From positions 1,116,001-1,180,000 of the forward strand of contig NZ_LZEW01000001.1 of NCBI RefSeq assembly GCF_001676155.1: DNA of 64,000 nt, written 5' to 3'. The position numbers and the translations under genes are program-made. Below, piece by piece: positions 1 through 10,144 of the stretch (within the stretch, counting starts at the first letter, position 1; every line of letters begins with the position of its first letter). This DNA is from Morganella psychrotolerans. GTDB lineage: Bacteria; Pseudomonadota; Gammaproteobacteria; Enterobacterales; Enterobacteriaceae. Below the pieces are notes generated by a model. That model ran no database searches and was not told where the DNA came from. It worked only from the letters and a program-made list of their open reading frames with translations.

Positions 1-927
1 CAGTGTGAGGGATTGTCCAAAACCAAGCCCGGAATGGTGATTGGTTTCCTGGGGCTGCTGGTGAATATCCCGATTAACTATATCTTTATTTACGGGAAAT
101 TCGGCATGCCTGCACTCGGTGGTGTGGGGTGTGGTGTGGCAACCGCCTCCGTATTCTGGGCAATGTTCTTTTTTATGCGCTGGTATGTCAAACGCGCCCG
201 CTCTCAGCGGGATGTGCGTCCGAAACAGCGTTTTGCCGCACCGGACTGGACAATTATAAAACGGATCACCCTGCTGGGTCTGCCTATCGCGTTAGCCTTG
301 TTCTTTGAGGTCACGCTGTTTGCGGTTGTCGCCCTGCTGGTCGCACCTTTGGGTGTCACGGCAGTCGCCGGGCATCAGATAGCCCTGAATTTCAGCTCCA
401 TGATGTTTATGTTCCCTATTTCACTCGGCATCGCCACCACTATCCGGATAGGCTTTAATCTCGGGAAAGATTCCCCGGAGAAAGCAAAGGTATCTTCCTA
501 TACCGGGCTTGGCGTCGGTCTGATGATCGCGGCAATGACGGCACTCTTTACCGTGCTGCTCCGTGAGCCTATCGCCCTGCTGTATAACGATAACCCTGAA
601 GTGGTACTGATGGCATCAGGTCTGATGCTGCTGGCGGGGGTCTATCAGCTGTCTGATTCTGTTCAGGTGATTGGCGCAGGTGTATTGCGTGGTTATAAAG
701 ATACCCGCGCCATCTTCTTTATTACCTTTGTTGCTTACTGGGTTCTGGGGCTGCCAATCGGCTATATCTTAGGATTAACGGATTGGATAGTACCGGCGAT
801 GGGACCTCAGGGCTTCTGGGTTGGTTTTATCATCGGTTTAACCTCTGCGGCTATCGGAATGGCCTGCCGGATCCTGTGGTTACAAAAACAACCGGACAGT
901 TTTATTCTGCAACGCGCGGGGCGTTAA
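1..927 (+). CDS. mdtK: Multidrug efflux pump MdtK (NorM, MATE family), 3' part
   Basis: C-terminal two thirds of a MATE-family cation/drug antiporter of the inner membrane; the reading frame is open from base 1, so the start lies outside the window. The visible 308 residues contain alternating hydrophobic segments and read like E. coli MdtK throughout, ending in a basic tail (LQRAGR). The family exports fluoroquinolones, acriflavine and similar compounds in exchange for Na+ or H+. The apparent TTG start at base 13 is internal and should not be used. The downstream tRNA-Val matches the E. coli mdtK neighbourhood. The family assignment is secure; the substrate range is inferred from the family. 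Confidence 0.93.
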   Translation, partial: QCEGLSKTKPGMVIGFLGLLVNIPINYIFIYGKFGMPALGGVGCGVATASVFWAMFFFMRWYVKRARSQRDVRPKQRFAAPDWTIIKRITLLGLPIALALFFEVTLFAVVALLVAPLGVTAVAGHQIALNFSSMMFMFPISLGIATTIRIGFNLGKDSPEKAKVSSYTGLGVGLMIAAMTALFTVLLREPIALLYNDNPEVVLMASGLMLLAGVYQLSDSVQVIGAGVLRGYKDTRAIFFITFVAYWVLGLPIGYILGLTDWIVPAMGPQGFWVGFIIGLTSAAIGMACRILWLQKQPDSFILQRAGR

Positions 928-1082
928 TCCTTTTTTCCGCCCGGCAATACCGGGGAAAGCACATATTTCAGTCCGATAGCGTTAAATACGAGCAGTCGGA
1001 CACGAAAATGTGTTTTTCCCCTTGCAAGAGTGGGTTCTGATCGTTAATATCCGTCTCCGTTGTCAGCGAAATTATAAATAAT

Positions 1083-1159
1083 GCGTCCATAGCTCAGTTG
1101 GTTAGAGCACCACCTTGACATGGTGGGGGTCGGTGGTTCGAGTCCACTTGGACGCACCA
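1083..1159 (+). tRNA. tRNA-Val (anticodon GAC)
   Basis: 77 nt cloverleaf: acceptor GCGTCCA pairs with TGGACGC, then A and an encoded CCA end. The anticodon arm CCACC-TTGACAT-GGTGG places GAC at 1117-1119, reading Val codons GUC/GUU. It has a D-arm with AGCTCAGTTGG and a T-arm with TTCGAGT. It differs only slightly from the E. coli valV/valW tRNAs, which also sit beside mdtK; here there is one copy instead of two. Confidence 0.97.
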
Positions 1160-1307
1160 TTTCTCGCAGTATCCGGTTTTATCCCTCTTCAGTATTTACT
1201 TTTCTCATCCTGCTACTTTTTATTTCACCCGTCGGATTACGTGTTTCCATCTGAAACTCAGCCCCTTTCCTTGCGTTAACTCAATGATGTTAATTTATTT
1301 CTGATTT

Positions 1308-1341
1308 TATGATTCAAATCACACTAATAACCCTCTATAAT
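1308..1341 (+). promoter_or_regulatory. Probable pykF promoter with FNR/CRP-like motif
   Basis: The 418-base gap between the tRNA and pykF holds a good -10 hexamer TATAAT at 1336-1341 with a weak -35 (TTCAAA, 1313-1318). Overlapping it is TGATTCAAATCA (1310-1321), an FNR-like half-site pair that also resembles a CRP site (TATGA-N6-TCACA). The start would lie near 1348, just before the Cra site. The promoter is likely; which CRP/FNR protein binds is a guess. Confidence 0.5.
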
Positions 1342-1355
1342 GCCCGCGTGGTTGT

Positions 1356-1369
1356 TGAATGGATTCAGC
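1356..1369 (+). promoter_or_regulatory. Cra (FruR) operator of pykF
   Basis: TGAATGGATTCAGC is a near-palindrome. Its reverse complement TGAATCCATTCA fits the Cra consensus TGAAWCSNTNHW at every position. It lies just downstream of the inferred transcription start, the expected place for repression. Cra represses pykF in E. coli, and fructose-1-phosphate or fructose-1,6-bisphosphate relieves it. Confidence 0.7.
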
Positions 1370-1577
1370 TTGTTGATTTATCGGCAATGAAACAGAGAGA
1401 ACCTGAACGGATCTCTGTATACTGAATCTGTTCTTTTACAAAAACGACTTATTTTAATAACCCGGGAACCCTGACAATCGCCTATCCTTACAGATATGAT
1501 GTGAGACGTTTGTTACCTCTCATGTCAGATACCAGCGGTTGTTCACTATTTACTCTCATAACTGTAGATGGGCTGTC

Positions 1578-2990
1578 ATGAAAAAGACGAAAATTGTTTG
1601 TACTATCGGACCTAAAACCGAATCAGAAGAGAAACTGGAAGCACTGTTAGATGCCGGCATGAATGTTATGCGACTGAACTTCTCCCACGGCGATTATGAA
1701 GAACACGGCCAGCGCATCAAAAATCTGCGTGCTGTCTGTGAACGTACCGGTAAGAAAGCAGCCATTTTACTTGATACCAAAGGCCCTGAAATCCGGACCA
1801 TTAAACTGGAAGGCGGTAATGATTTCGCCCTGGTTGCGGGTCAGACCTTTACCTTTACCACTGATAAATCCGTCATCGGTAACAGTGAGCGTGTTGCTGT
1901 CACCTATCCGGGCTTTGCGCGTGATCTGAAACCGGGCAATATCGTACTGGTTGATGATGGTCTTATCGGCATGCGTGTTAAAGAAACCACAGAGACTGAC
2001 GTCATTTGTGATGTGCTTAACAGCGGTGACCTCGGTGAAAACAAAGGTGTAAACCTGCCGAATGTATCAATTGGTCTGCCTGCACTGGCTGAGAAAGACA
2101 AACAGGATCTTATTTTCGGCTGTCAGCAAAATGTTGATTTCGTTGCAGCCTCTTTCATCCGTAAACGTTCAGACGTTGATGAAATCCGCGCCCATCTGCT
2201 GGCCAACGGCGGCTCGCACATCCAGATTATTTCTAAAATCGAAAATCAGGAAGGGATGAACAACTTCGATGAAATCCTCGAAGCATCCGACGGCATCATG
2301 GTTGCCCGTGGCGACCTCGGTGTTGAAATTCCGGTTGAAGAAGTGATTTTTGCACAAAAACTGATGATCGAAAAATGTAATACCGCGCGTAAAGTCGTTA
2401 TTACTGCCACACAAATGCTTGACTCCATGATCAAAAACCCACGCCCTACCCGCGCAGAAGCCGGTGACGTTGCAAACGCCATCCTGGACGGTACTGATGC
2501 CGTTATGCTGTCCGGTGAAAGTGCGAAAGGGAAATACCCGGTTGAAGCCGTGACGATTATGGCGACCATCTGTGAGCGTACTGATCGCGTGATGCACAGC
2601 CGCCTTGGCGAGTTACAGCCTGGTCATAAACTGCGTGTAACAGAAGCCGTCTGCCGTGGCGCGGTTGAAATGTCAGAAAACCTGGATGCGCCACTGATTG
2701 TTGTTGCCACCTTCGGCGGAAAATCAGCAAAATCTGTCCGTAAATACTTCCCGAAAGCCCCTATTCTGGCGCTGACCACCAATGCAACCACCGCCCGCCA
2801 GCTTCTGCTGGTCAAAGGTGTGACCACAAAACTGGTCAGTGAAATCTCATCAACGGATGATTTCTATCGCATCGGACGTGACGCTGCATTAGAAAGTGGT
2901 CTGGCTGTTAACGGCGAAATCGTGGTGATGGTTTCAGGTGCATTAGTTCCGAGCGGCACCACCAATACCTCATCGGTCCAGTTACTGTAG
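1578..2990 (+). CDS. pykF: Pyruvate kinase I
   Basis: Cytosolic glycolytic enzyme converting PEP + ADP to pyruvate + ATP; the type I isoenzyme is activated by fructose-1,6-bisphosphate. 470 residues, the same length as E. coli PykF. The start is [16 protein letters not shown] at 1578; an in-frame ATG at 1539 adds 13 residues that the family lacks. Visible family motifs include [11 protein letters not shown], the active-site stretch ISKIENQEG near residue 220, [10 protein letters not shown], and the C-terminal allosteric domain ending in [12 protein letters not shown]. Preceded by a promoter and Cra operator and followed by a strong terminator, so it is probably monocistronic. It opposes PpsA, encoded about 14 kb away. 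Confidence 0.98.
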   Translation: MKKTKIVCTIGPKTESEEKLEALLDAGMNVMRLNFSHGDYEEHGQRIKNLRAVCERTGKKAAILLDTKGPEIRTIKLEGGNDFALVAGQTFTFTTDKSVIGNSERVAVTYPGFARDLKPGNIVLVDDGLIGMRVKETTETDVICDVLNSGDLGENKGVNLPNVSIGLPALAEKDKQDLIFGCQQNVDFVAASFIRKRSDVDEIRAHLLANGGSHIQIISKIENQEGMNNFDEILEASDGIMVARGDLGVEIPVEEVIFAQKLMIEKCNTARKVVITATQMLDSMIKNPRPTRAEAGDVANAILDGTDAVMLSGESAKGKYPVEAVTIMATICERTDRVMHSRLGELQPGHKLRVTEAVCRGAVEMSENLDAPLIVVATFGGKSAKSVRKYFPKAPILALTTNATTARQLLLVKGVTTKLVSEISSTDDFYRIGRDAALESGLAVNGEIVVMVSGALVPSGTTNTSSVQLL

Positions 2991-3016
2991 TTTTTCAGGA
3001 TTATCTGAATAATCAG

Positions 3017-3044
3017 CGCACCCTCTTTACGGGTGCGTTTTTTT
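3017..3044 (+). terminator. Rho-independent terminator of pykF
   Basis: Seven-base-pair stem CGCACCC/GGGTGCG with a seven-base loop, followed directly by seven T residues, 26 bases after the pykF stop. Confidence 0.9.
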
Positions 3045-3239
3045 ATTCTAGACTGTAAGAGAACGTAACAGGACCTTGCATCTGCACAGGATAATTATCA
3101 CTTTCTGAATATGAGATGACTGTAAATCGTCCTGTTTGTTTTACTATCGGGATATTTGATTGAAAATCGTGCCGATTATGGTTTTTTTTTGATTTTCTTT
3201 GCGGTTTTGGTAAGATTATCGTTGTAAACGCTGAATTTC

Positions 3240-3285
3240 TATTCTCTTTCTGTATTGAAATGTGTAATATCATAAGTGCTACTTG
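3240..3285 (+). promoter_or_regulatory. Promoter of lpp
   Basis: Very AT-rich region with -10 TAATAT at 3265-3270 in a GTGTAATA context like that of E. coli lpp. The transcribed leader that follows keeps the conserved TCTAGAGGGTAT ribosome-binding region just before the start codon. A highly active constitutive promoter is expected because Lpp is very abundant. Confidence 0.6.
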
Positions 3286-3315
3286 GCGATTAACTTTAAT
3301 CTAGAGGGTATAAAA

Positions 3316-3552
3316 ATGAGTCGTTCTAAAATTGTTTTAGGTGCTGTAATTTTAGCTTCTACCTTATTAGCAGGTTGTTCTTCTAACGCTAAATTTGACC
3401 AACTGGACAACGACGTTAAAACGCTGAATGCCAAAGTTGATCAACTGAGCAACGACGTTAACGCAATCCGTTCTGATGTTCAGCAGGCTAAAGACGAAGC
3501 AGCACGCGCTAACCAGCGCTTAGATAACCAGGTTCGTTCTTACAAAAAATAA
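3316..3552 (+). CDS. lpp: Major outer membrane (Braun) lipoprotein Lpp
   Basis: 78-residue murein lipoprotein, the same length as in E. coli. The signal peptide ends in the lipobox LLAGC with Cys21 as the lipidated residue. The mature part is a heptad-repeat coiled coil ([19 protein letters not shown]) that trimerises. The terminal Lys78 is the residue that L,D-transpeptidases attach to peptidoglycan. The start at 3316 follows the AGAGGG ribosome-binding site; an in-frame ATG at 3283 lies upstream of the lpp-like leader and is rejected. It tethers the outer membrane to the wall, and a candidate enzyme for that step is encoded next door at 3701-4786. Confidence 0.97.
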   Translation: MSRSKIVLGAVILASTLLAGCSSNAKFDQLDNDVKTLNAKVDQLSNDVNAIRSDVQQAKDEAARANQRLDNQVRSYKK

Positions 3553-3577
3553 TTTGTAACCACGAGCTTAAGAGCAG

Positions 3578-3612
3578 ATGGCGTAACATGAAATATGTTA
3601 CGCCATTTTTTA
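3578..3612 (+). terminator. Rho-independent terminator of lpp
   Basis: Perfect 12-bp stem ATGGCGTAACAT/ATGTTACGCCAT with a five-base loop followed by a T run, 26 bases after the lpp stop. Confidence 0.93.
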
Positions 3613-3636
3613 TGTCTGCAATCCGTCATCATGGCA

Positions 3637-3676
3637 ACAAAAAAGCCACATCCGGTAAATAATGATGTGGCTTTTA
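3637..3676 (-). terminator. Terminator of the ldt/suf side
   Basis: Stem GCCACAT/ATGTGGC flanked by an A run on the left, which gives a T tract when read on the minus strand. It lies just past the L,D-transpeptidase stop codon and faces the lpp terminator. Confidence 0.75.
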
Positions 3677-3700
3677 TATTATCGGCACGTCTCCGGCTTA

Positions 3701-4786
3701 TTACTCTTCGCCGCTGTCCTCACTGATAATCGGACCCGGCTGAGTTAACTGTCCGGGCGCGAAATCCGCCGGTTTCAGATTCAATGCTTTAACTTCAGCT
3801 TCTTCATCCATTTCTACCGGGGCAAAATTAGTGTTACTGCCCGATGTTGCCTCTTCCTGCTGATATTGCGCATCACGGCTCACATCCACAGGCATTCCTG
3901 AGCGGCGGATAATCGCCTGTTCAACAATGTCACTGTTGGTATCCGGTGACTGAATAAAGCTTATCAGCCCGGCTGAACGGGCAATCGGCATAGTTTGCGG
4001 ATCGTCATTTTTATTTTTCGATAACGGCTGATGAACTTCCACGTAGCGCTTACCGTCCGGTTCAACAGCATATTTTACCGGCTCATTGAGGATCTGCACA
4101 CGGGTGCCTTTCGGAATGGTGTTAAACAGGGCTTTGATATCATCAGGCCGCAGACGGATACAGCCGGAGCTGACCCGCATACCTATCCCGAAATCCGCAT
4201 TGGTTCCGTGGATAAGATATTCACCGCGCCCTTGCGCCAGACGCAGCGCAAACAGCCCCATCGGGTTTTCCGGTCCGGCAGGAACAACGCCCGGCAACGT
4301 AATTCCCTGAGCGGCATACGCTTTGCGGATATTGGCAGTCGGTGTCCAGGTCGGGTCTTTAATCAATTGCGATACGGATGTGGTCATAACCGGCGTATCA
4401 CGCCCTAACTGACCAATCCCTATCGGATAGACCTTCACTGTATTTGTTCCCTGCGGATAATAGTACAGACGCAGTTCTGCCAGGTTAATCACAATTCCCT
4501 GATGCAGCGTATCCGGCAGGATAAGCTGTGACGGGATAATAAGTTTACTGCCGGCCTGCGGCAGATACGGGTCAGTTCCGGGATTCGCTTCCAGCATCGC
4601 TAATAACCCGATGCCATACTCCGCAGCAATCGCTTCCAGTGAACGTCCGTCATCCGGCACGATATAGGTTGTGTTCTCACCGATGACCCGTCCCTTATTC
4701 GCAGGGAGTTCATATTCTGTTGCCTGAGCGGTTAACGCAGTAATGGTTAATAAAAGCCCGCCCATCAACGAGAGCATTCGTTTCAT
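3701..4786 (-). CDS. ldtE: L,D-transpeptidase (LdtE/YnhG-like)
   Basis: Periplasmic L,D-transpeptidase of 361 residues. It has a signal peptide (residues 1-22, cut after AQA), a LysM-type peptidoglycan-binding region (about 40-86) and a YkuD catalytic domain (about 95-235) with His193 in IHGTNADFG and the catalytic Cys209 in VSSGCIRL. The family either makes 3-3 cross-links or links Lpp to the wall. In E. coli the gene at this position (ynhG, between lpp and suf) is LdtE, mainly a 3-3 cross-linking enzyme; Lpp linkage here is also possible given the adjacent lpp. The C-terminal tail of about 100 residues, rich in acidic and polar residues, is less conserved. The exact paralogue assignment is by position. 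Confidence 0.88.
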   Translation of the reverse strand: MKRMLSLMGGLLLTITALTAQATEYELPANKGRVIGENTTYIVPDDGRSLEAIAAEYGIGLLAMLEANPGTDPYLPQAGSKLIIPSQLILPDTLHQGIVINLAELRLYYYPQGTNTVKVYPIGIGQLGRDTPVMTTSVSQLIKDPTWTPTANIRKAYAAQGITLPGVVPAGPENPMGLFALRLAQGRGEYLIHGTNADFGIGMRVSSGCIRLRPDDIKALFNTIPKGTRVQILNEPVKYAVEPDGKRYVEVHQPLSKNKNDDPQTMPIARSAGLISFIQSPDTNSDIVEQAIIRRSGMPVDVSRDAQYQQEEATSGSNTNFAPVEMDEEAEVKALNLKPADFAPGQLTQPGPIISEDSGEE

Positions 4787-4888
4787 ACCAGATCCTCAGC
4801 TGACGTTATAAAATACGTGACGACTTTTCAGCCACCACGACAACAAGTATATATATTATTGGCGGAGTAAGAAAAAGGGAACTATGTT

Positions 4889-5308
4889 TTATCTCATTTG
4901 CTGCGTGTTTTGTAAGATTGTTCTGACCATTGCATTCAAACCCTGAGTACGGGAGGGTGTCAGATGAACAGACAGTGCCAGCTGATTAAAAATATCTGCA
5001 ATATCCAGAGCCCGGATTTCTGCCGGAAATTTGCCCTGATATAACGCGATAACCAGCGCCACCAGCCCTTTCACGATAGCTGCATCACTGTCTCCGGCAA
5101 ACCAGACCCGCCCTTCATCGTCCTGTTGCATGGCTATCCAGACCTGACTCTGACAGCCCGATATTTTATGCTGCGCTATCCGTTGTGTTTCCGTCAGTGC
5201 CGGTAATTTTTCACCCAGCTCAATCAGATACAGGTAACGCTCTTCCCAGTCATGACAGCGGGCAAAATTGCGCAGTAATTTTGCCTGATCCGGCAGATTA
5301 ATCTTCAT
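4889..5308 (-). CDS. sufE: Cysteine desulfuration protein SufE
   Basis: Accepts sulfane sulfur from SufS and passes it to SufB in iron-sulfur cluster assembly. 139 residues from the chosen start MKINLPDQ. An ATG two codons upstream (5314) has its AAGG only one base away, while the chosen start has it six bases away. The acceptor cysteine is seen in KISGCQSQVW (Cys52; Cys51 in E. coli), along with family motifs GDSDAAIVKG and HLTPSRTQG. Last gene of the suf operon, 12 bases after the sufS stop. Confidence 0.95.
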   Translation of the reverse strand: MKINLPDQAKLLRNFARCHDWEERYLYLIELGEKLPALTETQRIAQHKISGCQSQVWIAMQQDDEGRVWFAGDSDAAIVKGLVALVIALYQGKFPAEIRALDIADIFNQLALSVHLTPSRTQGLNAMVRTILQNTQQMR

Positions 5309-5320
5309 GTCCATCCTTAC

Positions 5321-6559
5321 TTAACCCAGCAGTTTTGCGGTTCGTTGCAGTGCGCTTATCAGTATATCAATGTCCGCCTCTGTGGTGTAGAGCGCAAATG
5401 AGGCGCGGCACATAGCGCTGACACCATAGTGCGCCAGCAGTGGCTGTGCGCAGTGGTGTCCGGTGCGGATTGCCACGCCGTAGCGGTCAAGAAAAGCACC
5501 GGTATCAAACGCATGATGAACACCGAGGTTAAACGCAATCACGCCTTCACGCTGTGCATTGCCATACAGAATAATACCCGGAACTTCACTCATCCGCGCA
5601 ACCGCATATTGCATCAGCGCGTGCTCATGTGCGGCAATCGCATTCATACCGATACGTCCCAGATAATCCAGCGCGGCACCCAACCCGATAATCCCCTGGA
5701 TATTCGGTGTTCCGGCTTCAAAACGCCAGGGAACCTCTGCATAGGTAATGCCGTTGGTTAAACTGACGTCGGCTATCATCGCGCCCCCGCCTTCACGCGG
5801 CGGCATGTTGTCCAGCAGAGATTTTCGACCCCACAACACACCTACCCCTGTCGGGCCGTACAGTTTATGACCGGAAAAGGCATAAAAATCGCAATCCAGC
5901 GCCTGTACATCCACCGGCAGATGCATTGCGCCCTGTGCGCCGTCCACCAGCACCGCAATCTCTCCGCCCGCTTTTCCGCTCAGCTCACGCGCTTGTGCGA
6001 TAATCTCCCGCACCGGGTTCACTGTACCGAGCACATTAGACAGATGCGTAAAACTCAGCAGACGCGTCCGGTTATCAATAAGTTCCGGTAATTTACTGAG
6101 TATCAGTGTGCCGTCGTCCGCCATCGGAATAACGCGGATTTCAATCCCGGCGCTCTCTGCCAGCATATACCAGGGGACAATATTGGCGTGATGTTCCATT
6201 TCGGTGATAATAATATTATCACCATCGTTACAAAATGCCCGCCCGAAACTGTCTGCAACCAGATTGATTGCCTCAGTCGTGCCCTTAACGAAAATGATTT
6301 CTTCAGTCTGCGGCGCATTAATAAAGTCAGCTGCTTTTTGCCGCACCGCTTCTGTGGCAGCGGTCGCCTGCGCACTCAATGTGTGAATGCCGCGGTGAAC
6401 CGCGGCATAGTGGTGTGCTGTAAAATCACTGACCGCATCAATAACCTGCTGCGGTTTTTGTGCGCTGGCTGCGCTGTCGAGATAGACCAGCGGTTTATCA
6501 TTCACAATAGCGGACAAAACCGGAAAATCTGCCCGCAACTGCTGTACCGGATAACTCAT
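5321..6559 (-). CDS. sufS: Cysteine desulfurase SufS
   Basis: PLP-dependent class V aminotransferase-fold enzyme that removes sulfur from L-cysteine, giving alanine and an enzyme persulfide; it can also act on selenocysteine. 412 residues. The PLP lysine is Lys232 in [12 protein letters not shown] and the persulfide cysteine is Cys370 in [11 protein letters not shown]. Its ATG overlaps the sufD stop by four bases, indicating translational coupling. It works with SufE and the SufBCD scaffold under oxidative stress or iron starvation. Confidence 0.97.
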   Translation of the reverse strand: MSYPVQQLRADFPVLSAIVNDKPLVYLDSAASAQKPQQVIDAVSDFTAHHYAAVHRGIHTLSAQATAATEAVRQKAADFINAPQTEEIIFVKGTTEAINLVADSFGRAFCNDGDNIIITEMEHHANIVPWYMLAESAGIEIRVIPMADDGTLILSKLPELIDNRTRLLSFTHLSNVLGTVNPVREIIAQARELSGKAGGEIAVLVDGAQGAMHLPVDVQALDCDFYAFSGHKLYGPTGVGVLWGRKSLLDNMPPREGGGAMIADVSLTNGITYAEVPWRFEAGTPNIQGIIGLGAALDYLGRIGMNAIAAHEHALMQYAVARMSEVPGIILYGNAQREGVIAFNLGVHHAFDTGAFLDRYGVAIRTGHHCAQPLLAHYGVSAMCRASFALYTTEADIDILISALQRTAKLLG

Positions 6560-7872
6560 GCCCGCTCCTTATCACCCTGGTCAAGCGCTCCGCGAATGCG
6601 TGTCATGACCACATCATTAAGTACGCTGTCACTGATGCTGTCCGTCAGTTCTGCGGCAAACGCGAGGATAATCATCTGCTTTGCCTCTTTTTCTGAGATC
6701 CCGCGCGCGCGCAGATAGAAAAGCTGCTCTTCATCAATCCGCCCGATGGTCGCGCCATGACTGCACTTCACATCATCTGCATAGATTTCCAGCTGTGGTT
6801 TGGTATCCACTTCCGCTTTTTTGCCCAGTAACAGATTGTTATTAGTCATCTGCCCGTCTGTTTTCAGGGCGTGCGGCGCCACTTTAATCATGCCGTTGAA
6901 TACCGCTTTGCTGTTATCCATTACGATAACTTTATGCCGCTGACGGCTTTCACAATAACCTTTGTTATGTTCCAGATACGTCCGCGTGTCTGCCACTTCA
7001 CCATTCTTCGGCAGTACCAGACTGTTCATGGAAAGCATCACACCCTCGCCGTTGAGTTGTGTGCTGGTGTGGTGCCGGGTCAGTTTGCCGCCAAGCAGGA
7101 AGCTGGTGCTTTCCACCCGGGCATTGGCATCAATCACTAAATCATTGTGAGCGAAATGATAAGCCTGTGCATTTTCAAAACCCAGTTTCAGGTGGCGGAA
7201 ATCACTGTTTTCACCAATGTTGGCACTCAGCCGTGCGCCGGTAAAATGTGCGGATGCTGAGCCGGAACTGATAAAATGTTCAATCACCGAGGCGGCTGCA
7301 TTTGCCCCGATCTCAAGATGATAACGGCTGTGACACATATTCAGCCCGTCATTATGTGCCGCTGAAATATTCACGATATATAAAGGTTTATCCGCCTGCA
7401 CACCCGGTTTCACACGAATAACCAGCGGGCTTTGCGCAAGGCTTTCCGTCAGATACAGGAAAATTTCTCCGTTCACCGCCGCCGGAAACGCACGTTTATC
7501 ATCGGCAATGCTCAGTTCATAAGCACCAAAATCCGTATCACTCCACTGTGGCGCAAACACACCATCCACCAGCACCACGCGGTAAGCATTGAGTGTCGTC
7601 ATCACGTCCGCAGGCAGCGCATCAATCGCACCCGTCAGTTGCTGATACTCTGCCGCAAGCAGATTATCCAGTGATGTATAGTGCCAGTCTTCCTGGCGAA
7701 ACGCCGGAAAGCCGGTTTTTTGTGCCAGTTGCCAGTGATGCAGGGCATTGTCAGAGAGCGGGCGTTGGCGTTGTGCAATCAGCGCGTCAATCTGTGCCAT
7801 CGCCGCCGCATTGCGCTCACTGACCTGACTGCGTTTCAGCGCGCGTTCACTGTTGGTCAATAAGCCAGCCAT
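6556..7872 (-). CDS. sufD: Fe-S cluster assembly scaffold subunit SufD
   Basis: Component of the SufBC2D scaffold complex that builds Fe-S clusters in the cytosol. 438 residues starting MAGLLTNSE, as in other SufD proteins (MAGL). This start lies inside the sufC 3' end and gives a 26-base overlap. The longer frame from 7950 only reads antisense-like sequence inside sufC and is rejected. The C-terminal beta-helix region contains [22 protein letters not shown], a signature shared with SufB. The neighbours on both sides overlap it, consistent with one polycistronic message. Confidence 0.95.
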   Translation of the reverse strand: MAGLLTNSERALKRSQVSERNAAAMAQIDALIAQRQRPLSDNALHHWQLAQKTGFPAFRQEDWHYTSLDNLLAAEYQQLTGAIDALPADVMTTLNAYRVVLVDGVFAPQWSDTDFGAYELSIADDKRAFPAAVNGEIFLYLTESLAQSPLVIRVKPGVQADKPLYIVNISAAHNDGLNMCHSRYHLEIGANAAASVIEHFISSGSASAHFTGARLSANIGENSDFRHLKLGFENAQAYHFAHNDLVIDANARVESTSFLLGGKLTRHHTSTQLNGEGVMLSMNSLVLPKNGEVADTRTYLEHNKGYCESRQRHKVIVMDNSKAVFNGMIKVAPHALKTDGQMTNNNLLLGKKAEVDTKPQLEIYADDVKCSHGATIGRIDEEQLFYLRARGISEKEAKQMIILAFAAELTDSISDSVLNDVVMTRIRGALDQGDKERA

Positions 7873-8593
7873 ATCCCTGCTCCTCCAGTTTTTTAGCCAG
7901 TGAGAAATCACCGGATTTGATAATTTTGCCCTGATACAGCACATGAACAAAATCCGGTTTTACATAATCGAGGATCCGCTGATAGTGCGTGACAATAATA
8001 AAGGCGCGCTCCGGGCTGCGCAGTTGATTGACCCCATTTGCCACGGTTTTCAGGGCATCAATATCCAGCCCGGAATCGGTTTCATCCAGGATGCACAGTG
8101 ACGGCTCAAGCGCTGCCATTTGCAGGATATCGTTACGTTTTTTCTCACCGCCGGAGAACCCGACATTCACCGCGCGCGTCAGCAGATCCTGCGGCATATT
8201 GAGCAACTCAATTTTATCTTCAATAAAATCAGCAAAATCAAACCGATCCAGCTCTGATTGGCTGCGGTATTTACGCACCGCATTCACTGCGGTTTGCAGG
8301 AAGAACTGATTGCTGACACCGGGAATTTCCACCGGATACTGAAATGCCAGGAAAATCCCCTCACCGGCGCGATCTTCCGGCGCCAGCTCCAGCAGGTCTT
8401 TACCTTTAAAACTGACGGTACCGCTATCAACTTCGTAATCTTCCCGCCCTGCCAGAGTGGCAGATAAGGTGCTTTTTCCGGAGCCGTTCGGTCCCATAAT
8501 CGCGTGAATTTCACCCGGTTTTACCTCAAGGGATAGCCCTTTGAGGATCTCGTTACCTTCCACGCTGACATGCAAATCTTTTACACTTAACAT
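7847..8593 (-). CDS. sufC: Fe-S cluster assembly ATPase SufC
   Basis: Soluble ABC-type ATPase of the SufBCD complex, 248 residues. Walker A GPNGSGKST at residues 34-42, ABC signature FSGGEKKRND, Walker B LCILDETDSGLD with the glutamate replaced by DETD in the way typical of SufC, and the H-loop VTHYQR. ATP binding drives reshaping of SufB-SufD during cluster assembly. It starts seven bases after the sufB stop in this sequence. Confidence 0.97.
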   Translation of the reverse strand: MLSVKDLHVSVEGNEILKGLSLEVKPGEIHAIMGPNGSGKSTLSATLAGREDYEVDSGTVSFKGKDLLELAPEDRAGEGIFLAFQYPVEIPGVSNQFFLQTAVNAVRKYRSQSELDRFDFADFIEDKIELLNMPQDLLTRAVNVGFSGGEKKRNDILQMAALEPSLCILDETDSGLDIDALKTVANGVNQLRSPERAFIIVTHYQRILDYVKPDFVHVLYQGKIIKSGDFSLAKKLEEQGYGWLIDQQ

Positions 8594-8599
8594 AATGTA

Positions 8600-10129
8600 C
8601 TACTCCGTCCCGCCGGTTAGTCCGCGGGCGCTGATTCTGATGTAATTAACCCACGCTGTGTTCAAGCTTATCGCCAGCAGCTTCTGTGCTTCCACGGCAA
8701 ATTCCAGTGGTAATTCAGAGAATACGTCTTTACAAAAACCATTCACAATCATAGAGATAGCATCATCTTCGCTGATCCCGCGCTGCAAACAATAAAACAG
8801 CTGATCTTCACCAATGCGCGAGGTGGTCGCTTCATGCTCCAGATGCGCACTGTTATTCATCACTTCCACATACGGGAAGGTATGAGCGCCGCACTCTGTG
8901 CCGATCAGCATGGAATCACACTGGGTAAAGTTACGGGCGTTTTCCGCACCCGGCAGTATTTTCACCAGCCCGCGGTAACTGTTCTGGCTTTTCCCGGCAG
9001 AAATCCCTTTTGAAATTATGGTGGATTTGGTATTTCGCCCGATGTGGATCATTTTTGTCCCGGTATCCGCCTGCTGTGACCCGTTGGTCAGGGCAACAGA
9101 GAAAAATTCACCGACAGAGTTATCCCCTTTGAGGATAACGCTCGGGTACTTCCAGGTGATCGCCGAGCCGGTTTCTGATTGTGTCCAGGACATACGCGAG
9201 TTTTCACCCTCGCACAGCGCCCGTTTGGTCACAAAATTGAGGATCCCGCCCTGCGTATCGCCACCGGCGAACCAGTTCTGTACAGTGGAATATTTCACTT
9301 CCGCGTCTTTAAGGATAATCACTTCCACGACGGCCGCATGAAGCTGATAAGTATCCCGTACCGGTGCTGAACAGCCTTCGATATAACTGACGTAACTGCC
9401 TTCATCCGCGATAAGAATCGTCCGCTCAAACTGACCGGTTTTCGCCGCGTTAATGCGGAAATAGGTGGACAGTTCCATCGGGCAGCGCACGCCTTTCGGG
9501 ATATAGACAAAGGTGCCGTCAGAGGCAACAGCGGCATTCAGTGCGGCAAAAAAGTTATCGTGGCTTGATACCACACTGCCGAGGTATTTCTGCACCAGCT
9601 CCGGATAGTCATGAATCGCTTCACCGAATGAGCAGAAAATCACCCCGTGCTGTTTCAGTTCATCACGATAGGTTGTTGATACTGAAACAGAATCAAAAAT
9701 CGCATCTACTGCAACCGCCTGCCCTTCACGAACCGGAACACCCAGCTTTTCAAATGCATCTTCCACTTCGCTGGTCAGGAAACTGCCCGCCGGGCTTTGT
9801 GTCGCTCCCGGCTGAGAGCCGCAGGTATCATCACAGGCGCCGCAGGACGGCGCGGAGTAATAGCTGTAATCCTGATAATCAAGATCAGGATAATTGGCTT
9901 TCAGCCAGTGCGGCTCTTCCATGCCCAGCCAGTGCTCAAATGCCTCCAGGCGGAAGTTCAGCATCCACTCAGGTTCATTTCGTTTGGCAGAAATCGCACG
10001 GATTACGTTTTCGTTTATTCCTTTCGCCAATTCATCGGTGGCGACGTTGGTGAAGAAGCCCTCTTTATAGCGCCCGTCATTCAGCCAGGTCTGAACTTCT
10101 TCACCCATTTCCGGATTGCTCTGAGACAT
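8600..10129 (-). CDS. sufB: Fe-S cluster assembly scaffold protein SufB (3' end frameshifted)
   Basis: Scaffold subunit that receives sulfur from SufE and carries the nascent cluster. The frame read here gives 509 residues, with the N-terminal [10 protein letters not shown] cysteine motif and C-terminal [21 protein letters not shown]. The final 17 residues (from NTAWVNYI) do not look like SufB. Adding one base at about 8667 (AGCTTG to AGCCTTG) instead gives the expected end SLEHSVG and a stop at 8646, for 494 residues (E. coli about 495). The indel is therefore either a real 3' frameshift or a sequencing error. Co-transcribed with sufA upstream and sufC downstream. Confidence 0.94.
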   Translation of the reverse strand: MSQSNPEMGEEVQTWLNDGRYKEGFFTNVATDELAKGINENVIRAISAKRNEPEWMLNFRLEAFEHWLGMEEPHWLKANYPDLDYQDYSYYSAPSCGACDDTCGSQPGATQSPAGSFLTSEVEDAFEKLGVPVREGQAVAVDAIFDSVSVSTTYRDELKQHGVIFCSFGEAIHDYPELVQKYLGSVVSSHDNFFAALNAAVASDGTFVYIPKGVRCPMELSTYFRINAAKTGQFERTILIADEGSYVSYIEGCSAPVRDTYQLHAAVVEVIILKDAEVKYSTVQNWFAGGDTQGGILNFVTKRALCEGENSRMSWTQSETGSAITWKYPSVILKGDNSVGEFFSVALTNGSQQADTGTKMIHIGRNTKSTIISKGISAGKSQNSYRGLVKILPGAENARNFTQCDSMLIGTECGAHTFPYVEVMNNSAHLEHEATTSRIGEDQLFYCLQRGISEDDAISMIVNGFCKDVFSELPLEFAVEAQKLLAISLNTAWVNYIRISARGLTGGTE

Positions 10130-10144
10130 AATATGGCTTCGCTC

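Noticed and set aside
2169..2597. Long open frames antisense to pykF (and similar ones antisense to suf, arn, pheT and thrS)
   Set aside because: They lie wholly within well-supported genes and arise from codon bias of the sense strand.
3043..3273. Minus-strand frame of 76 codons between pykF and lpp
   Set aside because: Covers the lpp promoter in very AT-rich DNA and has no coding character.
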